A DNA stretch of 64,000 nucleotides, from NCBI GenBank assembly GCA_963704535.1, contig OY969916.1, positions 5,518,001-5,582,000 of the forward strand, written 5' to 3'. A model generated the notes under the pieces. It saw only the letters and a list, made by a program, of their open reading frames with translations. It was not told the origin of the DNA and searched no databases. The DNA is from G963704535 sp963704535 (GTDB lineage: Bacteria > Chloroflexota > Chloroflexia > Chloroflexales > Roseiflexaceae). The position numbers were made by a program, and so were the translations under genes. Below are positions 1 to 8,700 of the stretch, one piece after another. Numbering within the stretch: position 1 is the stretch's first letter; each line of letters starts with the position of its first letter.

Positions 1-1
1 C

Positions 2-286
2 CGCGCCGGGCTGAACGCCGTACAGGTCGCCAAGCGGCTGGGCCTCCCCGCCGAGACGCTGCTCTTGCTGGAGACTGGTCTGGCCGATGAGGCGCTGGCA
101 CAAGATGCCGTATGGGTACGGCTGGCGGCGATGCTGGCCGAGCCGAAGGGCGCCGCCGGGTGCGAATCGGTTCTCAATATCGCGCTCGGCCGTTTCGGGG
201 CGGCCGATACCGAGTCAATCGTGTTGATTGAGGCTGACCTACGGCGCATGACTGCGAACAACCACCAACTCTCAGAGACTGTTTGA
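2..286 (+). CDS. Helix-turn-helix protein, 5' end outside the window
   Basis: The reading frame is open from the first bases, so the start lies upstream of the window. The visible 94 residues include a segment resembling an XRE-type helix-turn-helix (AGLNAVQVAKRLGLPAETL, then LLLETGLAD). The same pattern occurs in the proteins at 408-827 and 2299-3139, so these look like three divergent paralogues. It ends SETV, and its TGA stop lies inside the terminal inverted repeat of the palindromic element that follows (275-374), which suggests the original C-terminus was replaced by an insertion. A DNA-binding regulatory role is inferred from the helix-turn-helix; no target is visible. Confidence 0.6.
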   Translation, partial: RAGLNAVQVAKRLGLPAETLLLLETGLADEALAQDAVWVRLAAMLAEPKGAAGCESVLNIALGRFGAADTESIVLIEADLRRMTANNHQLSETV

Positions 287-374
287 AAAGGGGGAGTTTG
301 AGGGGAGCGCCCCTCAAGAAGCCTCTTTCCACCCAGGATCGTAGGCGAGAGATGCCCTTTTCAAACAGTTTCTC
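275..374. repeat. Family A palindromic element, full-length copy
   Basis: A roughly 100-bp element with outer inverted repeats GAGACTGTTTGAAAAGG and CCTTTTCAAACAGTTTCTC, and an inner stem TTTGAGGGG/CCCCTCAA. No coding capacity. Related copies, some degenerate, are at 838-930, 5041-5080, 36899-37016, 41228-41335, 48555-48660, 56083-56157 and 56560-56632. The architecture is MITE-like. Confidence 0.85.
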
Positions 375-407
375 AGGGATCAGCACCCACATATAGGGCA
401 CAGCGCC

Positions 408-827
408 ATGACAAGTCAGCAACCGAAAGCGTTGGCGGATGCCTTCTTCGACCAATTGATCAAGCGGCAAGCTGCCCATGCGACGGCGGAAGACGCCTTG
501 CTCCAGCAAGAGCGGATCTTCTGCGGGCGCTGGCTGGCGCTGCGCCGCCTTGAGCTTGGCCTGACCCTCGATCAGCTCGCCGAACAGTCACAGCTTCCCA
601 CACATACGATCCTCTTCCTGGAAACCGCTTTAGTAGATCCGCAGCTCGCCGCAGCCGAAAGCTGGGAGCGCTATAGTCCTGCGCTTGCCGCCGTGCATGG
701 CGACCAGGCCTTGATACAGCGGATCATGGCGACTGCGCTTGGCGTCGAACGGCCACCCGACAGGCATGTCATGGCGCGGGTCGCGGCGGATCTCAGCATG
801 GCCTACGCGGAAAGCCAAACGATTTAA
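408..827 (+). CDS. XRE-like helix-turn-helix protein
   Basis: 139 residues. The centre (WLALRRLELGLTLDQLAEQS, then LPTHTILFLETALVDPQ) reads as a helix-turn-helix of the XRE/Cro type, and matches in order the partial protein before it and the protein starting at 2299. The C-terminal third (IQRIMATALGVERPPD...) is also shared with the 2299 protein. No membrane segment or extra domain is seen. I used the ATG at 408, which follows the family A element by about 30 bases; no strong ribosome-binding site is visible. Probably a small transcription regulator; its regulated genes are unknown. Confidence 0.7.
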   Translation: MTSQQPKALADAFFDQLIKRQAAHATAEDALLQQERIFCGRWLALRRLELGLTLDQLAEQSQLPTHTILFLETALVDPQLAAAESWERYSPALAAVHGDQALIQRIMATALGVERPPDRHVMARVAADLSMAYAESQTI

Positions 828-837
828 AGGTGCTCGA

Positions 838-930
838 ACTTTGCAAGAGGAGTTTGAGGGCCGCCCTCAAGAATCCCACTTCCACCACCGATCGTAAGCC
901 AGACAGTGCCCTTTCAAACAGCTTCCAACT
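838..930. repeat. Family A palindromic element, degenerate copy
   Basis: Contains the recognisable core GAGTTTGAGGGCCGCCCTCAA and the right end CCTTTCAAACAGCTTCC, with several mismatches to the full copy at 275-374. It lies directly after the stop codon of the gene ending at 827. Confidence 0.65.
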
Positions 931-1219
931 CTTTTCTGAAGAACAAGAGTAGTGCAACAATTGCGTACTTTCGGTACTAATAATCATGCGGTAGACAAGA
1001 TCTCCACGGCGGCTTTTCACATTACTCTATGGGGTGGAGGAGATTGAGGGGTAATCCTCATCGTCCTCTTATAAAGAATTCGTTAGTTGAATCTTGTCAC
1101 GTAACATTATTAAGATGCCGAATAATAGTCAACTGGCCTGCTTCGCCCTCCCCTACATCCCACCCTCCATCCCAGTCGGCCCAGCAGATGCCAAGCTGCA
1201 CAAGGAAGACGAGCCGACC

Positions 1220-2014
1220 ATGCCATCCACGGATGATCACGGGTCCAACCAGATACCCGATCCTATTGTGCCCTTGGTGTTGCGTTGCCAACAGGGGTAT
1301 GCGGCGTGGGTTGAAGCGGTGGAGGCTGGGCAGCGCGAGGAACTGGGTACACAGTACCGGCAATCGCTCGAAGAGCTATATGAAATGCTGGCCGACGATC
1401 TACGGAAAAGCGCGCGCGCCTGGGTGCGGAAAACCGGCTATGATGTCGAAGCGCTGGCCTTGAATCAGTTTGGCGGCATTGTGTTCGCGCTCCCCAAGCT
1501 CGACATCGACCCGAAACGCAATGTGCGGAACCTGCTGCTGCTGATCGGCCGGCGTGGCTTGATCGACGACTACCGGCGCACCATCTCAACCGGCCCGCGG
1601 CGACGCTCGAACCAGATCGACCAGGACCGCGCGCCGGAGCCGGGCGCGCCCGAGGCGCGTATGTGGCGCGCGCCGGGCGAACAGGCCAGCCAGGTCACCT
1701 CGCTGGATGCGCTTCCCGACCTGGCCGACACGCGCGGCGCGAGCGTGGAAGAGCGTACGGCCAGGCAGCTCGACAACCGCTCGATCCTCGATGCAGCCTG
1801 GGAGTTCTGGCATCATACCTACGCCGGGATCGATCTCCAGATTATGATGCTGCGCTACGAGATTGAGCCACCACGCTCATTCAGCGAGGTTGCCGAGCAA
1901 CTCGGGACGGGATGGATCGAGGCGACGGTGCGCCAGCGCCACAAGCGCATGCTCGACGCGACGCGCAAATACTTGCGCGAACGCGGGCTGATCGACGATG
2001 CGGCGGCGTCGTAA
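1220..2014 (+). CDS. Sigma-factor-like protein with C-terminal helix-turn-helix
   Basis: 264 residues from the ATG at 1220, which has AAGGAAG about 11 bases upstream; an in-frame TTG at 1094 would give a longer form. The C-terminal 60 residues (IMMLRYEIEPPRSFSEVAEQ followed by LGTGWIEATVRQRHKRML) resemble sigma-70 region 4, in which a helix-turn-helix contacts the -35 box. The middle part (RNLLLLIGRRGLIDDYRR) could be a diverged region 2. The Arg-rich linker is variable. No anti-sigma factor adjoins it. A sigma-70-like DNA-binding protein is my best reading, but the region 2 match is weak and it may be a non-sigma regulator. Confidence 0.55.
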   Translation: MPSTDDHGSNQIPDPIVPLVLRCQQGYAAWVEAVEAGQREELGTQYRQSLEELYEMLADDLRKSARAWVRKTGYDVEALALNQFGGIVFALPKLDIDPKRNVRNLLLLIGRRGLIDDYRRTISTGPRRRSNQIDQDRAPEPGAPEARMWRAPGEQASQVTSLDALPDLADTRGASVEERTARQLDNRSILDAAWEFWHHTYAGIDLQIMMLRYEIEPPRSFSEVAEQLGTGWIEATVRQRHKRMLDATRKYLRERGLIDDAAAS

Positions 2015-2016
2015 CA

Positions 2017-2111
2017 CAGTTCTGGGAAAAAAGGGGGTTTGAGGGGGCTGCCCCCTCAGTCTCCCCCACCCACATTGTAAAGTAGAATGGCGCCTTCCGA
2101 AACCTTGTCTA
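2017..2111. repeat. Family B repeat, copy 1
   Basis: Shares about 95 bp with 5636-5728: a hairpin (GGGGGTTTGAGGGGGCTGCC then CCCTCAGTCTCCCCC), then CCCACATTGTAAAGTAGAA and CCGAAACCTTGTCTAA. An inverted copy is at 42797-42925. All three lie upstream of a gene in the same relative orientation. Confidence 0.85.
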
Positions 2112-2298
2112 AAACACATCAAGAAACCCTGGCGAAGAAAGAGAGAAGGAGATCATGGATGGCAGCCACCGCATTCGATGAGCGCCAATGGCACCACGAC
2201 GACCGACCTGCGCTGGCGCGATCGCTGCCGGATGCGAGGAGACGATCATGGGAGTTGGTAGTGGAACGACCGATAGGCACACAGCAGGATACCCAGCT

Positions 2299-3139
2299 AT
2301 GACGACACGATCAACTCACGGCCCGCCCGGCGCTTTCATGGATCAGTTGATGGCGCGCATCAATCCGCACCAACCTGCTCCAGATTTCGCGCTCCTGGCT
2401 GCACAGCGCGCCTGTGGACGCTGGTTCGCGCTGCGGCGTCTGCGGCGGGGATGGACGAGCATGCAGGTCGCCAACTTCGCGAACGTGCCGGTGGAGGCCA
2501 TCCAGCTGCTCGAAGCAGGTCTAGCAGCTGTGGACATCATCCCCGAGGCGGGCCGGCGCAACCTCAGTAGGATGCTGGGGAGACGCGAAGAATACACGTT
2601 GATCGAAAACGTGATCGCGACCGCGCTGCGGCGGACTGAGGCGATGGACGAACTCGGTGATGGAGTATGTCATCGACTACCTGGACACTATCGACGCTGG
2701 CGAAGTCGATCCCGATCAGGTGCCTATCGACGAGCCAATCTCGGCCTCAGTGATCTCAACGACCGCCCCAACCCCGGTCGTGCTGAAAGATGCGCCGGAT
2801 ACGTTCGCAGTGCTATGCGTGCTCTCGGCCGGCAACACCTATCTCTTCGACATTTGGGAGCAGATCCATAAGCACTCGCGGCTAGGGCTTGGCGAGGCCA
2901 GCTATTTAGTCGACAGTATGATCAGCGCCGGGCTGATCGAGATGGCCGAACCGCTGATCGACTTGACGCTCGATGACGAGCCACTCCAACTCTACCACAT
3001 CACCGATAGCGGGCGGAACGCCATGGAGTTAGAGCAGCGCCGTAGGGAGCTGGAGCAGCGCCGCAAGGAGTACGAGCAGCGCCACGCCGAGCACGAGCCG
3101 GGCGTCATACCACCAGATACAGCGCCCGAGGCTCGCTGA
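2299..3139 (+). CDS. Helix-turn-helix plus winged-helix-type regulator, interrupted by one-base frameshift
   Basis: Two overlapping frames (2299 to about 2650, then about 2657-3139) join into one 279-residue protein if one G in CTCGGTGATGG is removed. The first part is the third helix-turn-helix paralogue of this region (RRLRRGWTSMQVANFANVPV). The second (FAVLCVLSAGNTYLFDIWEQ, then YHITDSGRNAMELEQRR) resembles a PadR-type winged helix with a charged coiled tail of EQRR repeats. The ATG at 2299 follows AGCAGGA by about 10 bases. The first frame beyond 2660 becomes Arg-rich and nonsense-like, supporting a frameshift rather than two genes. Alternatively a separate protein starts at GTG 2657. Confidence 0.55.
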
Positions 3140-3235
3140 TCTCTACCAAACAGATGATGCCTGCGCCACGATGATCGCAGGGACCTCAGACTCGGATCAC
3201 TTCCGTTGGCTGGTTTAAGTGGGGCAACAAGGCTA

Positions 3236-5023
3236 ATGGATACACATTCTCTAAAACCTGATCCGGTGTCCCTGCGATGGTCGAGTGTCTTGCTGAAGCG
3301 CTTGGGCAGGGCCTACCCCGAAAGCTTTCACGAGAAGATATTCCAGCCCTACCGCCTGTTCGCCCGCACATACTATCAGCGCTACCGGGTGCTTGGGCTG
3401 ATCTGGGTGTGGCTATCTCTTCTGATCGAACTCCAATTCAAGCTCCCACGCACCGTCAGCTCTCCCAGCCTGTTGCAAGTCCTGCGACAGCCTCAACCCG
3501 TCGCTGTGCCCGCAGTCGCCGAGCCTACCGCTCGACCATTTCCCCCCACCCGCCCGCGCATAGCACGGCGCACAGGCAAGCTGCTCACCTCGTCTCAGGT
3601 GGCGCTGATCCTCTCCTCCCTTGTGCTGCTCGGGCTCTTGCTCCCCATGAGGCATACAGCCCAGCAGGATGGGTCAACCCAAGCGCTGACGGACGCGCCG
3701 TCCACGGAGGCGCCGCCTACAGATACGGCTTCTGTGGACCTGCCATCCGCGGACGCGCCACCTGTAGGGTCACCCGGCTCGGACGCGCCGCCGGTAGACG
3801 CGCTGCCATCAGCTCCTGGCAGGCTGCCCGCGCAGGGCGGGCAGGCCCTCACCGCACCGCTCGACACTGCGGCGCTCGCATCACCGACAGTTGCAGCAGC
3901 AGCTCCAGCGCCGAGCGAGGAGGCGCTCGCGCCCGCACCGATTCGGCAGGGGGTCGTCGAGTCGCCATCGCCCACGATCATGCCGACATCACAGCCGAGC
4001 GTCGTTGAGCAGCCATCTGCGCCGACGAGCCCGGCAACTAGCCCAGAGCCAACCGCCACGCTGGAGCCGGAGCCAGAGCCAACCGCCACGCTGGAGCCGG
4101 AGCCAGAGCCGACCGCCACGCTTGGGCCACGCGCAACGCGAACACCAGAGTCGATCGCGACACCAGAACCGACCGCCACCCTGGAGCCGACCGCCACCCT
4201 GGAGCCGACTGCCACCCTGGAGCCGACCGCCACCCTGGAGCCGACCGCCACCCTGAAGCCGACTGCCACCCTGGAGCCGACCGCCACCCTGGAGCCGACT
4301 GCCACCCTGGAACCGACCGCGACCGCGATACTCCAGCCGTGTGAACTAGAGCAGACGCGAGTCGTGGATGTGATCATGGTGCTCGACCGATCCAGCTCGA
4401 TGAACGGGCAGAATTTAGAAGACGCGCAGAACGCGGCCAAGACATTTACGCGCCTGCTTGGCCTAACGCACAATCAGGTTGGCCTGGTGACATTCGCGAG
4501 GAACGCCACCATCGACAGCCCGCTGGGTCACGACCTCGGCGCGATCGACAGGGCGCTCGACGCGGTGAAGACCAGCAGCGGAACGCATATCGCCCCCGCT
4601 ATCAGGGTGGCTACGACAGAGCTTATCAGTGATCGCCACAATTCGGCTGCGGCGCCTGTGATGATCCTGCTATCGGACGGCAAAGCCAACGACTCGCAGG
4701 AGAACGTCCGGAAAGCGGCCAACGAGGCGAAGGCATACGGAATCCGTATTGTGACGATCGGGTGGGGTAAGAGCCCGAATGCTGTCCTGCTTGGCCAGGT
4801 AGCCTCTGCTGAAGGCGATTACCACTACACACCGTCGACTGAGGACCTGACCGAGATCTACGCCGGGATCGCCACAGAGATCGTTTCGTGCCAGCGTCTT
4901 GGCGGCCCGCCGCTCGCCGCTACGGTTGCCGTTCCAGCCACCACGCCGATCAGCACGACACCGACGACCGTACCGCCGGCGCTTCAACCGCCTGCCGGCA
5001 CCCCAGTGCCGATAGAAAGCTGA
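3236..5023 (+). CDS. Membrane-anchored von Willebrand factor A domain protein with Pro/Thr-rich repeat stalk
   Basis: 595 residues from the ATG at 3236 (a TTG at 3206 is the alternative start). Near residue 125 is one hydrophobic segment (VALILSSLVLLGLLLP), so the N-terminus is probably cytoplasmic and the rest outside. Residues about 140-375 are Pro/Thr/Ala-rich and include perfect 18-base tandem repeats coding PTATLE units. The VWA domain follows (residues about 380-555) with a complete MIDAS start DRSSS at 384-388 and later LLSDGKAND. VWA domains bind metal ions and mediate protein contacts. The stalk-plus-VWA layout suggests a surface adhesin or sensor, an inference only. The C-terminal tail is again Thr/Pro-rich. 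Confidence 0.85.
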   Translation: MDTHSLKPDPVSLRWSSVLLKRLGRAYPESFHEKIFQPYRLFARTYYQRYRVLGLIWVWLSLLIELQFKLPRTVSSPSLLQVLRQPQPVAVPAVAEPTARPFPPTRPRIARRTGKLLTSSQVALILSSLVLLGLLLPMRHTAQQDGSTQALTDAPSTEAPPTDTASVDLPSADAPPVGSPGSDAPPVDALPSAPGRLPAQGGQALTAPLDTAALASPTVAAAAPAPSEEALAPAPIRQGVVESPSPTIMPTSQPSVVEQPSAPTSPATSPEPTATLEPEPEPTATLEPEPEPTATLGPRATRTPESIATPEPTATLEPTATLEPTATLEPTATLEPTATLKPTATLEPTATLEPTATLEPTATAILQPCELEQTRVVDVIMVLDRSSSMNGQNLEDAQNAAKTFTRLLGLTHNQVGLVTFARNATIDSPLGHDLGAIDRALDAVKTSSGTHIAPAIRVATTELISDRHNSAAAPVMILLSDGKANDSQENVRKAANEAKAYGIRIVTIGWGKSPNAVLLGQVASAEGDYHYTPSTEDLTEIYAGIATEIVSCQRLGGPPLAATVAVPATTPISTTPTTVPPALQPPAGTPVPIES

Positions 5024-5040
5024 TACCTACCCGTTCGACA

Positions 5041-5080
5041 AAGGGGAGTTTGAGGGGAAACCTCTCAAACTCCCCTTTTT
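5041..5080 (+). terminator. Terminator-like hairpin after the VWA gene
   Basis: Stem AAGGGGAGTTTGAGGGG (5041-5057) with CCTCTCAAACTCCCCTT (5061-5077), a 3-base loop and a run of T. The sequence is the core of a family A element, so the element probably serves as terminator. Confidence 0.65.
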
Positions 5081-5184
5081 CGACTCTGGTATACGATCAT
5101 CATTTGTGGAGAATATAGACCGCTTCCATTCAGCCCATCCCAGCCCTGTAGCCGATGAGTCTATCTTTTCAGACAGTCTCTAGG

Positions 5185-5213
5185 TTGACAAATACTACAG
5201 ATGATCGTACAAT
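5185..5213 (+). promoter_or_regulatory. Strong sigma-70-type promoter upstream of the NRPS cluster
   Basis: TTGACA at 5185-5190, a spacer of exactly 17 bases, and TACAAT at 5208-5213. It is the best promoter-like sequence seen in the window and points toward NRPS1 about 550 bases downstream. The bases just before it (TTTTCAGACAGTCTCTAGG) match the right end of family A elements, so the -35 box abuts a repeat end. Confidence 0.65.
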
Positions 5214-5553
5214 CCAAAGGAGGCACAGCCACAGTATATGTGTACCCCATCTCAATAGTCTATGAATGGCCCGTCGTCCCAGACGTCTGCGGGCGTGCTT
5301 GTAGTGCCGATTGCCTGACCAATCGGCAAGCGACCATTGCGTGTCATCACGTCTCAATGTCAGAGGCGTAGTTTATGTACCGGTAAAACAAGGGCGAAAC
5401 TTCCCAGCCCACGGCATGCCCCCGAAACGCCGGTGCCATAGTGGCAAAGAGGCCATGTGTATCGAACTCCCGCCCGCAACCAGGGGGTGTCTTCAGCGGC
5501 CCCGCCCGACTACGGGTGGCCACATAGATCATGTAAGGCAGACAATCACTGGC

Positions 5554-5621
5554 GGGCCTCCGAGGAATGGCGGAGCGATGGATGGAACGATCGCTCCTGA
5601 CCATAACCGGAGGCCCCTGTT
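5554..5621 (+). terminator. Two-tier hairpin with T-rich tail, possible attenuator
   Basis: Outer stem GGGCCTCCG (5554-5562) with CGGAGGCCC (5608-5616). Nested inner stem GGAGCGAT (5572-5579) with ATCGCTCC (5590-5597). It is followed by CTGTTTT. This is an intrinsic-terminator-like structure between the promoter and the NRPS start, so attenuation is possible; no competing antiterminator was identified. Confidence 0.45.
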
Positions 5622-5635
5622 TTCGCCGAAGCTTT

Positions 5636-5728
5636 ACAGTTCTGGGAAAAGGGGGTTGAGGGGTAGCCCCTCAGTCTCCCCCACCCACATTGTAAAGTAG
5701 AACGGCATCACCCGAAACCTTGTCTAAC
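5636..5728. repeat. Family B repeat, copy 2
   Basis: Nearly the same 90-95 bp as 2017-2111, in the same orientation, ending 37 bases before the NRPS1 start codon. Confidence 0.85.
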
Positions 5729-5765
5729 TTAGAATCATCTGCCAGGTTCGCAGGGAGTGAGCTCC

Positions 5766-8700
5766 ATGAAGGCAGCGCAGATCGAGGATTCCTACCGGCT
5801 TTGCCCGCTCCAGCAAGGGATGTTATTCAATAGCCTGTACGCCCCTGATTCGGGCGTCAATATCGTCCAGGTGGTCTGCGCGCTCCACGAAGACCTTCAG
5901 GTCGCGGCCTTCGAACAGGCTTGGCAAGACAGCGTGGCACGGCATCCGATCCTCAGAACGGCCGCGCGTTGGGAAGGGCTGGCCGAGCCGGTGCAGGATG
6001 TGTATCGGCACGTTCGCCTTCCGCTGCAACAGCTCGACGGGCGCGACCTGCCCCAGCCGGCGCGGCAGGCCTGGCTCGAGGACTACCTGCGCGCCGACCG
6101 GCTGCTCGGCTTCACGCTGACCGAGGCGCCGCTCATCCGGGTCGCGCTGTTGCGGTTCGCCGAGGCCGATTATCGCTTTGTCCTGACCTTTCACCATATC
6201 GCGCTCGACGGCCGCTCGCTGCTGCTGCTGTTGAAAGAAGTTCTTGGCGTCTACGAGGCGCTCCGGCTGGGCCAGGCGCCCGCGTGCGCGCCTCCGCGCC
6301 CGTACCGCGATTATATCACGTGGCTGGAGCAGCAAGACTTTTCTGGGGACGAGACTTTCTGGCGGCAGTTGCTCCAAGGCTTCACGGCCCCGACTCCGCT
6401 TGCCGGCAGCGGATCGCCGGGGGCGCCGACCGGGTACGCCTCGCAGGAGATCACCCTGCCGGAGGCCGCGACCGCGACATTACTGCAATTCGCCAAACAG
6501 CACCAACTGACGCTCAATACGTTAGTCCAGGCCGCTTGGGCGCTGCTCCTGAGCCGCTACAGCGGCCAGGCCGATGTCGTGTTCGGCGCGACGCGCTCGT
6601 GCCGCCGCTCGACGGTCGAGGGGGTCGAGGCGATGGTCGGCCTGTTCATCAACACGCTCCCAGTGCGGGTTCGCGCGCGCCCCGAAGCGCCGCTACTGCC
6701 CTGGCTCAAGGAGCTTCGCGCGCAGGGCATGGCCGTGCGGTCGCATCAGCATACCTCGTTGATGCAGGTGCAGCAGTGGAGCGATGTGCCGAAGGGCATG
6801 CCACTGTTCGAGAGCATCGTGGTCTTCGAGAACTTTTTACTGCACTCACACCTGCGCGGCCAGGGCGGCCCGTGGGAGCAGCGTGAGTTCGAGCTTCGCA
6901 GGCAGCCGAACTATCCGCTTTCGCTGTGCATCTTCGCCGAGCAGGAGTTGCTGGTGAAGATCGTCTACGATCAGCAGCGCTTCGATCAGGCGAGCATCGG
7001 GCGCATGCTGGGGCATTTCACGACGCTGCTGGTGGGCATCGCCGACGCGCCGGACTGCCACCTATCCGCTCTGCCGCTGGTGACGGAGGCTGAACGGGCG
7101 CAACTGCTTGGCGCCTGGAATGACACCAGCGCCGCGTATCCCAGGGATACCTGCGTCCAGCATCTGTTCGAGGCCCAGGCTGCACGCACCCCCGACGCGA
7201 TCGCGCTGGTCGCTGGCGAGCGCCAGGTCACGTATCAGTGGCTGAATGGGCAGGCCAACCGGCTGGCCCACCACCTGCGGGGGCTGGGCGTGGGGCCAGA
7301 GGTGCCGGTCGGCATCTGCTTGGAGCGCTCGCCGGAGCTGATCATCGCTCAACTGGGCGTCCTGAAAGCCGACGGCGCCTACATCTCGCTCGACCCGGCC
7401 GCGCCACCCGAACGCCTCCGGTATATGCTGGGGGATGCTGGGGTGCCGGTGCTGCTGACCTCCCAAGAACAAAGAACAAAGCCTGTCCTGAGCGAAGTCG
7501 AAGGGAACAAAGAACAAAGCACTGATAAAATCACCGATCGTAAGGGCGTATTGCATACGCCCCCAGCGGACCACGTAGAAGCACCCAGCGCGACGCCCCC
7601 AGCGCCTCCAGGACAACCAATCGTGATCGATCTCCATGCAGAGTGGGCGCGCATGGCCCAGGAGCCGGCGGAGAATCTGGACGGCGGGGCGACGGCGGAC
7701 CACCTGGCCTATGTGATCTACACCTCCGGCTCGACCGGGCGCCCCAAGGGCGTGCAGATCGCGCACGCCGGGCTGACGAACCTGGCAGCCTGGCACCAGT
7801 GCGCGTATCAGGTCACGAGCGCCGACCGCACAATGCAGATCGCGTCGCCCGCTTTCGATGCCTCGGTCTGGGAGATCTGGCCGTACCTGACGGCTGGGGC
7901 CAGCCTGCACCTGCCCGACGAGGATACGCGGAGCGCTCCGGCCCGGCTGGCCGGCTGGCTGCGCGACCACGCGATCACGATCGGCTTTCTGCCGACGGCC
8001 CTGGCCGAAGCGGTGCTGAGCCAGCCGTGGCCGGGTGGCGCGGCCCTGCGGGCGCTGCTGGTGGGCGGGGATCAGCTCCACCAGGCGCCGCCGACCGGGC
8101 TGCCGTTCAAGCTCTACAACCACTACGGGCCGACCGAGAACACGGTTGTTGCCACGGCAGCGCATATCGCGGCCGGGACGAGCGACACCCGCGTGCCACC
8201 GATCGGGCGCCCGATCGCCAATGTCCAGGTCTACCTGCTGGGCGCGCGGATAGAGCCGGTGCCGATCGGCGTCGCCGGGGAGCTGTATATCGGCGGCGCG
8301 GGCGTGGCGCGCGGCTACCTGGGCCGGCCCGATCTCACCGCCGAGCGCTTCGTGCCTAATCCCTTCGATCAAGAGAGATTGGAGATTGGAGATTGGAGAT
8401 TAGGCGGCGAGACGCCAATTTCCGATCTCCAATCTCCAATCTCCAGCCGGCTGTACCGAACCGGCGACCTCTGCCGCTACCGCGAGGATGGCAACCTGGA
8501 GTTCCTGGGCCGGATCGATGGGCAGGTCAAGATCCGTGGCTTTCGGATCGAGTTGGGCGAGATCGAGGCGGCGCTGGCCCAGCACCCCACCGTGCGCGAG
8601 GCGATCGTGCTGGCACGCGAGGATACGCCGGGCGAGAAGCGGCTGATCGCCTACGTCGTCCCCGGCCAAGAACAAAGAACAAAGAATAAAGAACAAAACG

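Larger units (their letters stand above)
5214..5765 (+). other. Long leader / intergenic region before NRPS1
   Basis: No convincing gene is seen here; the open frames are short and unlike known proteins. If the promoter at 5185 is used, this is an untranslated leader of about 545 nt. It holds a small hairpin GCCGATTG/CAATCGGC (5306-5327), the larger hairpin at 5554-5621 and a family B repeat (5636-5728). I do not recognise a known riboswitch class. Confidence 0.45.

Noticed and set aside
1029..1463. Plus-strand frame of 144 codons overlapping the sigma-like gene
   Set aside because: Trp/Arg/Pro-rich and without family resemblance; the overlapping 1220-2014 frame has a ribosome-binding site and a helix-turn-helix.
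3595..4473. Minus-strand frame with VAVGSR repeats
   Set aside because: It is the antisense translation of the 18-base PTATLE repeats of the VWA protein.
5480..5620. Possible T-box or known riboswitch in the NRPS leader
   Set aside because: GGGTGGCCAC at about 5514 superficially resembles a T-box, but the consensus and specifier arrangement are missing.
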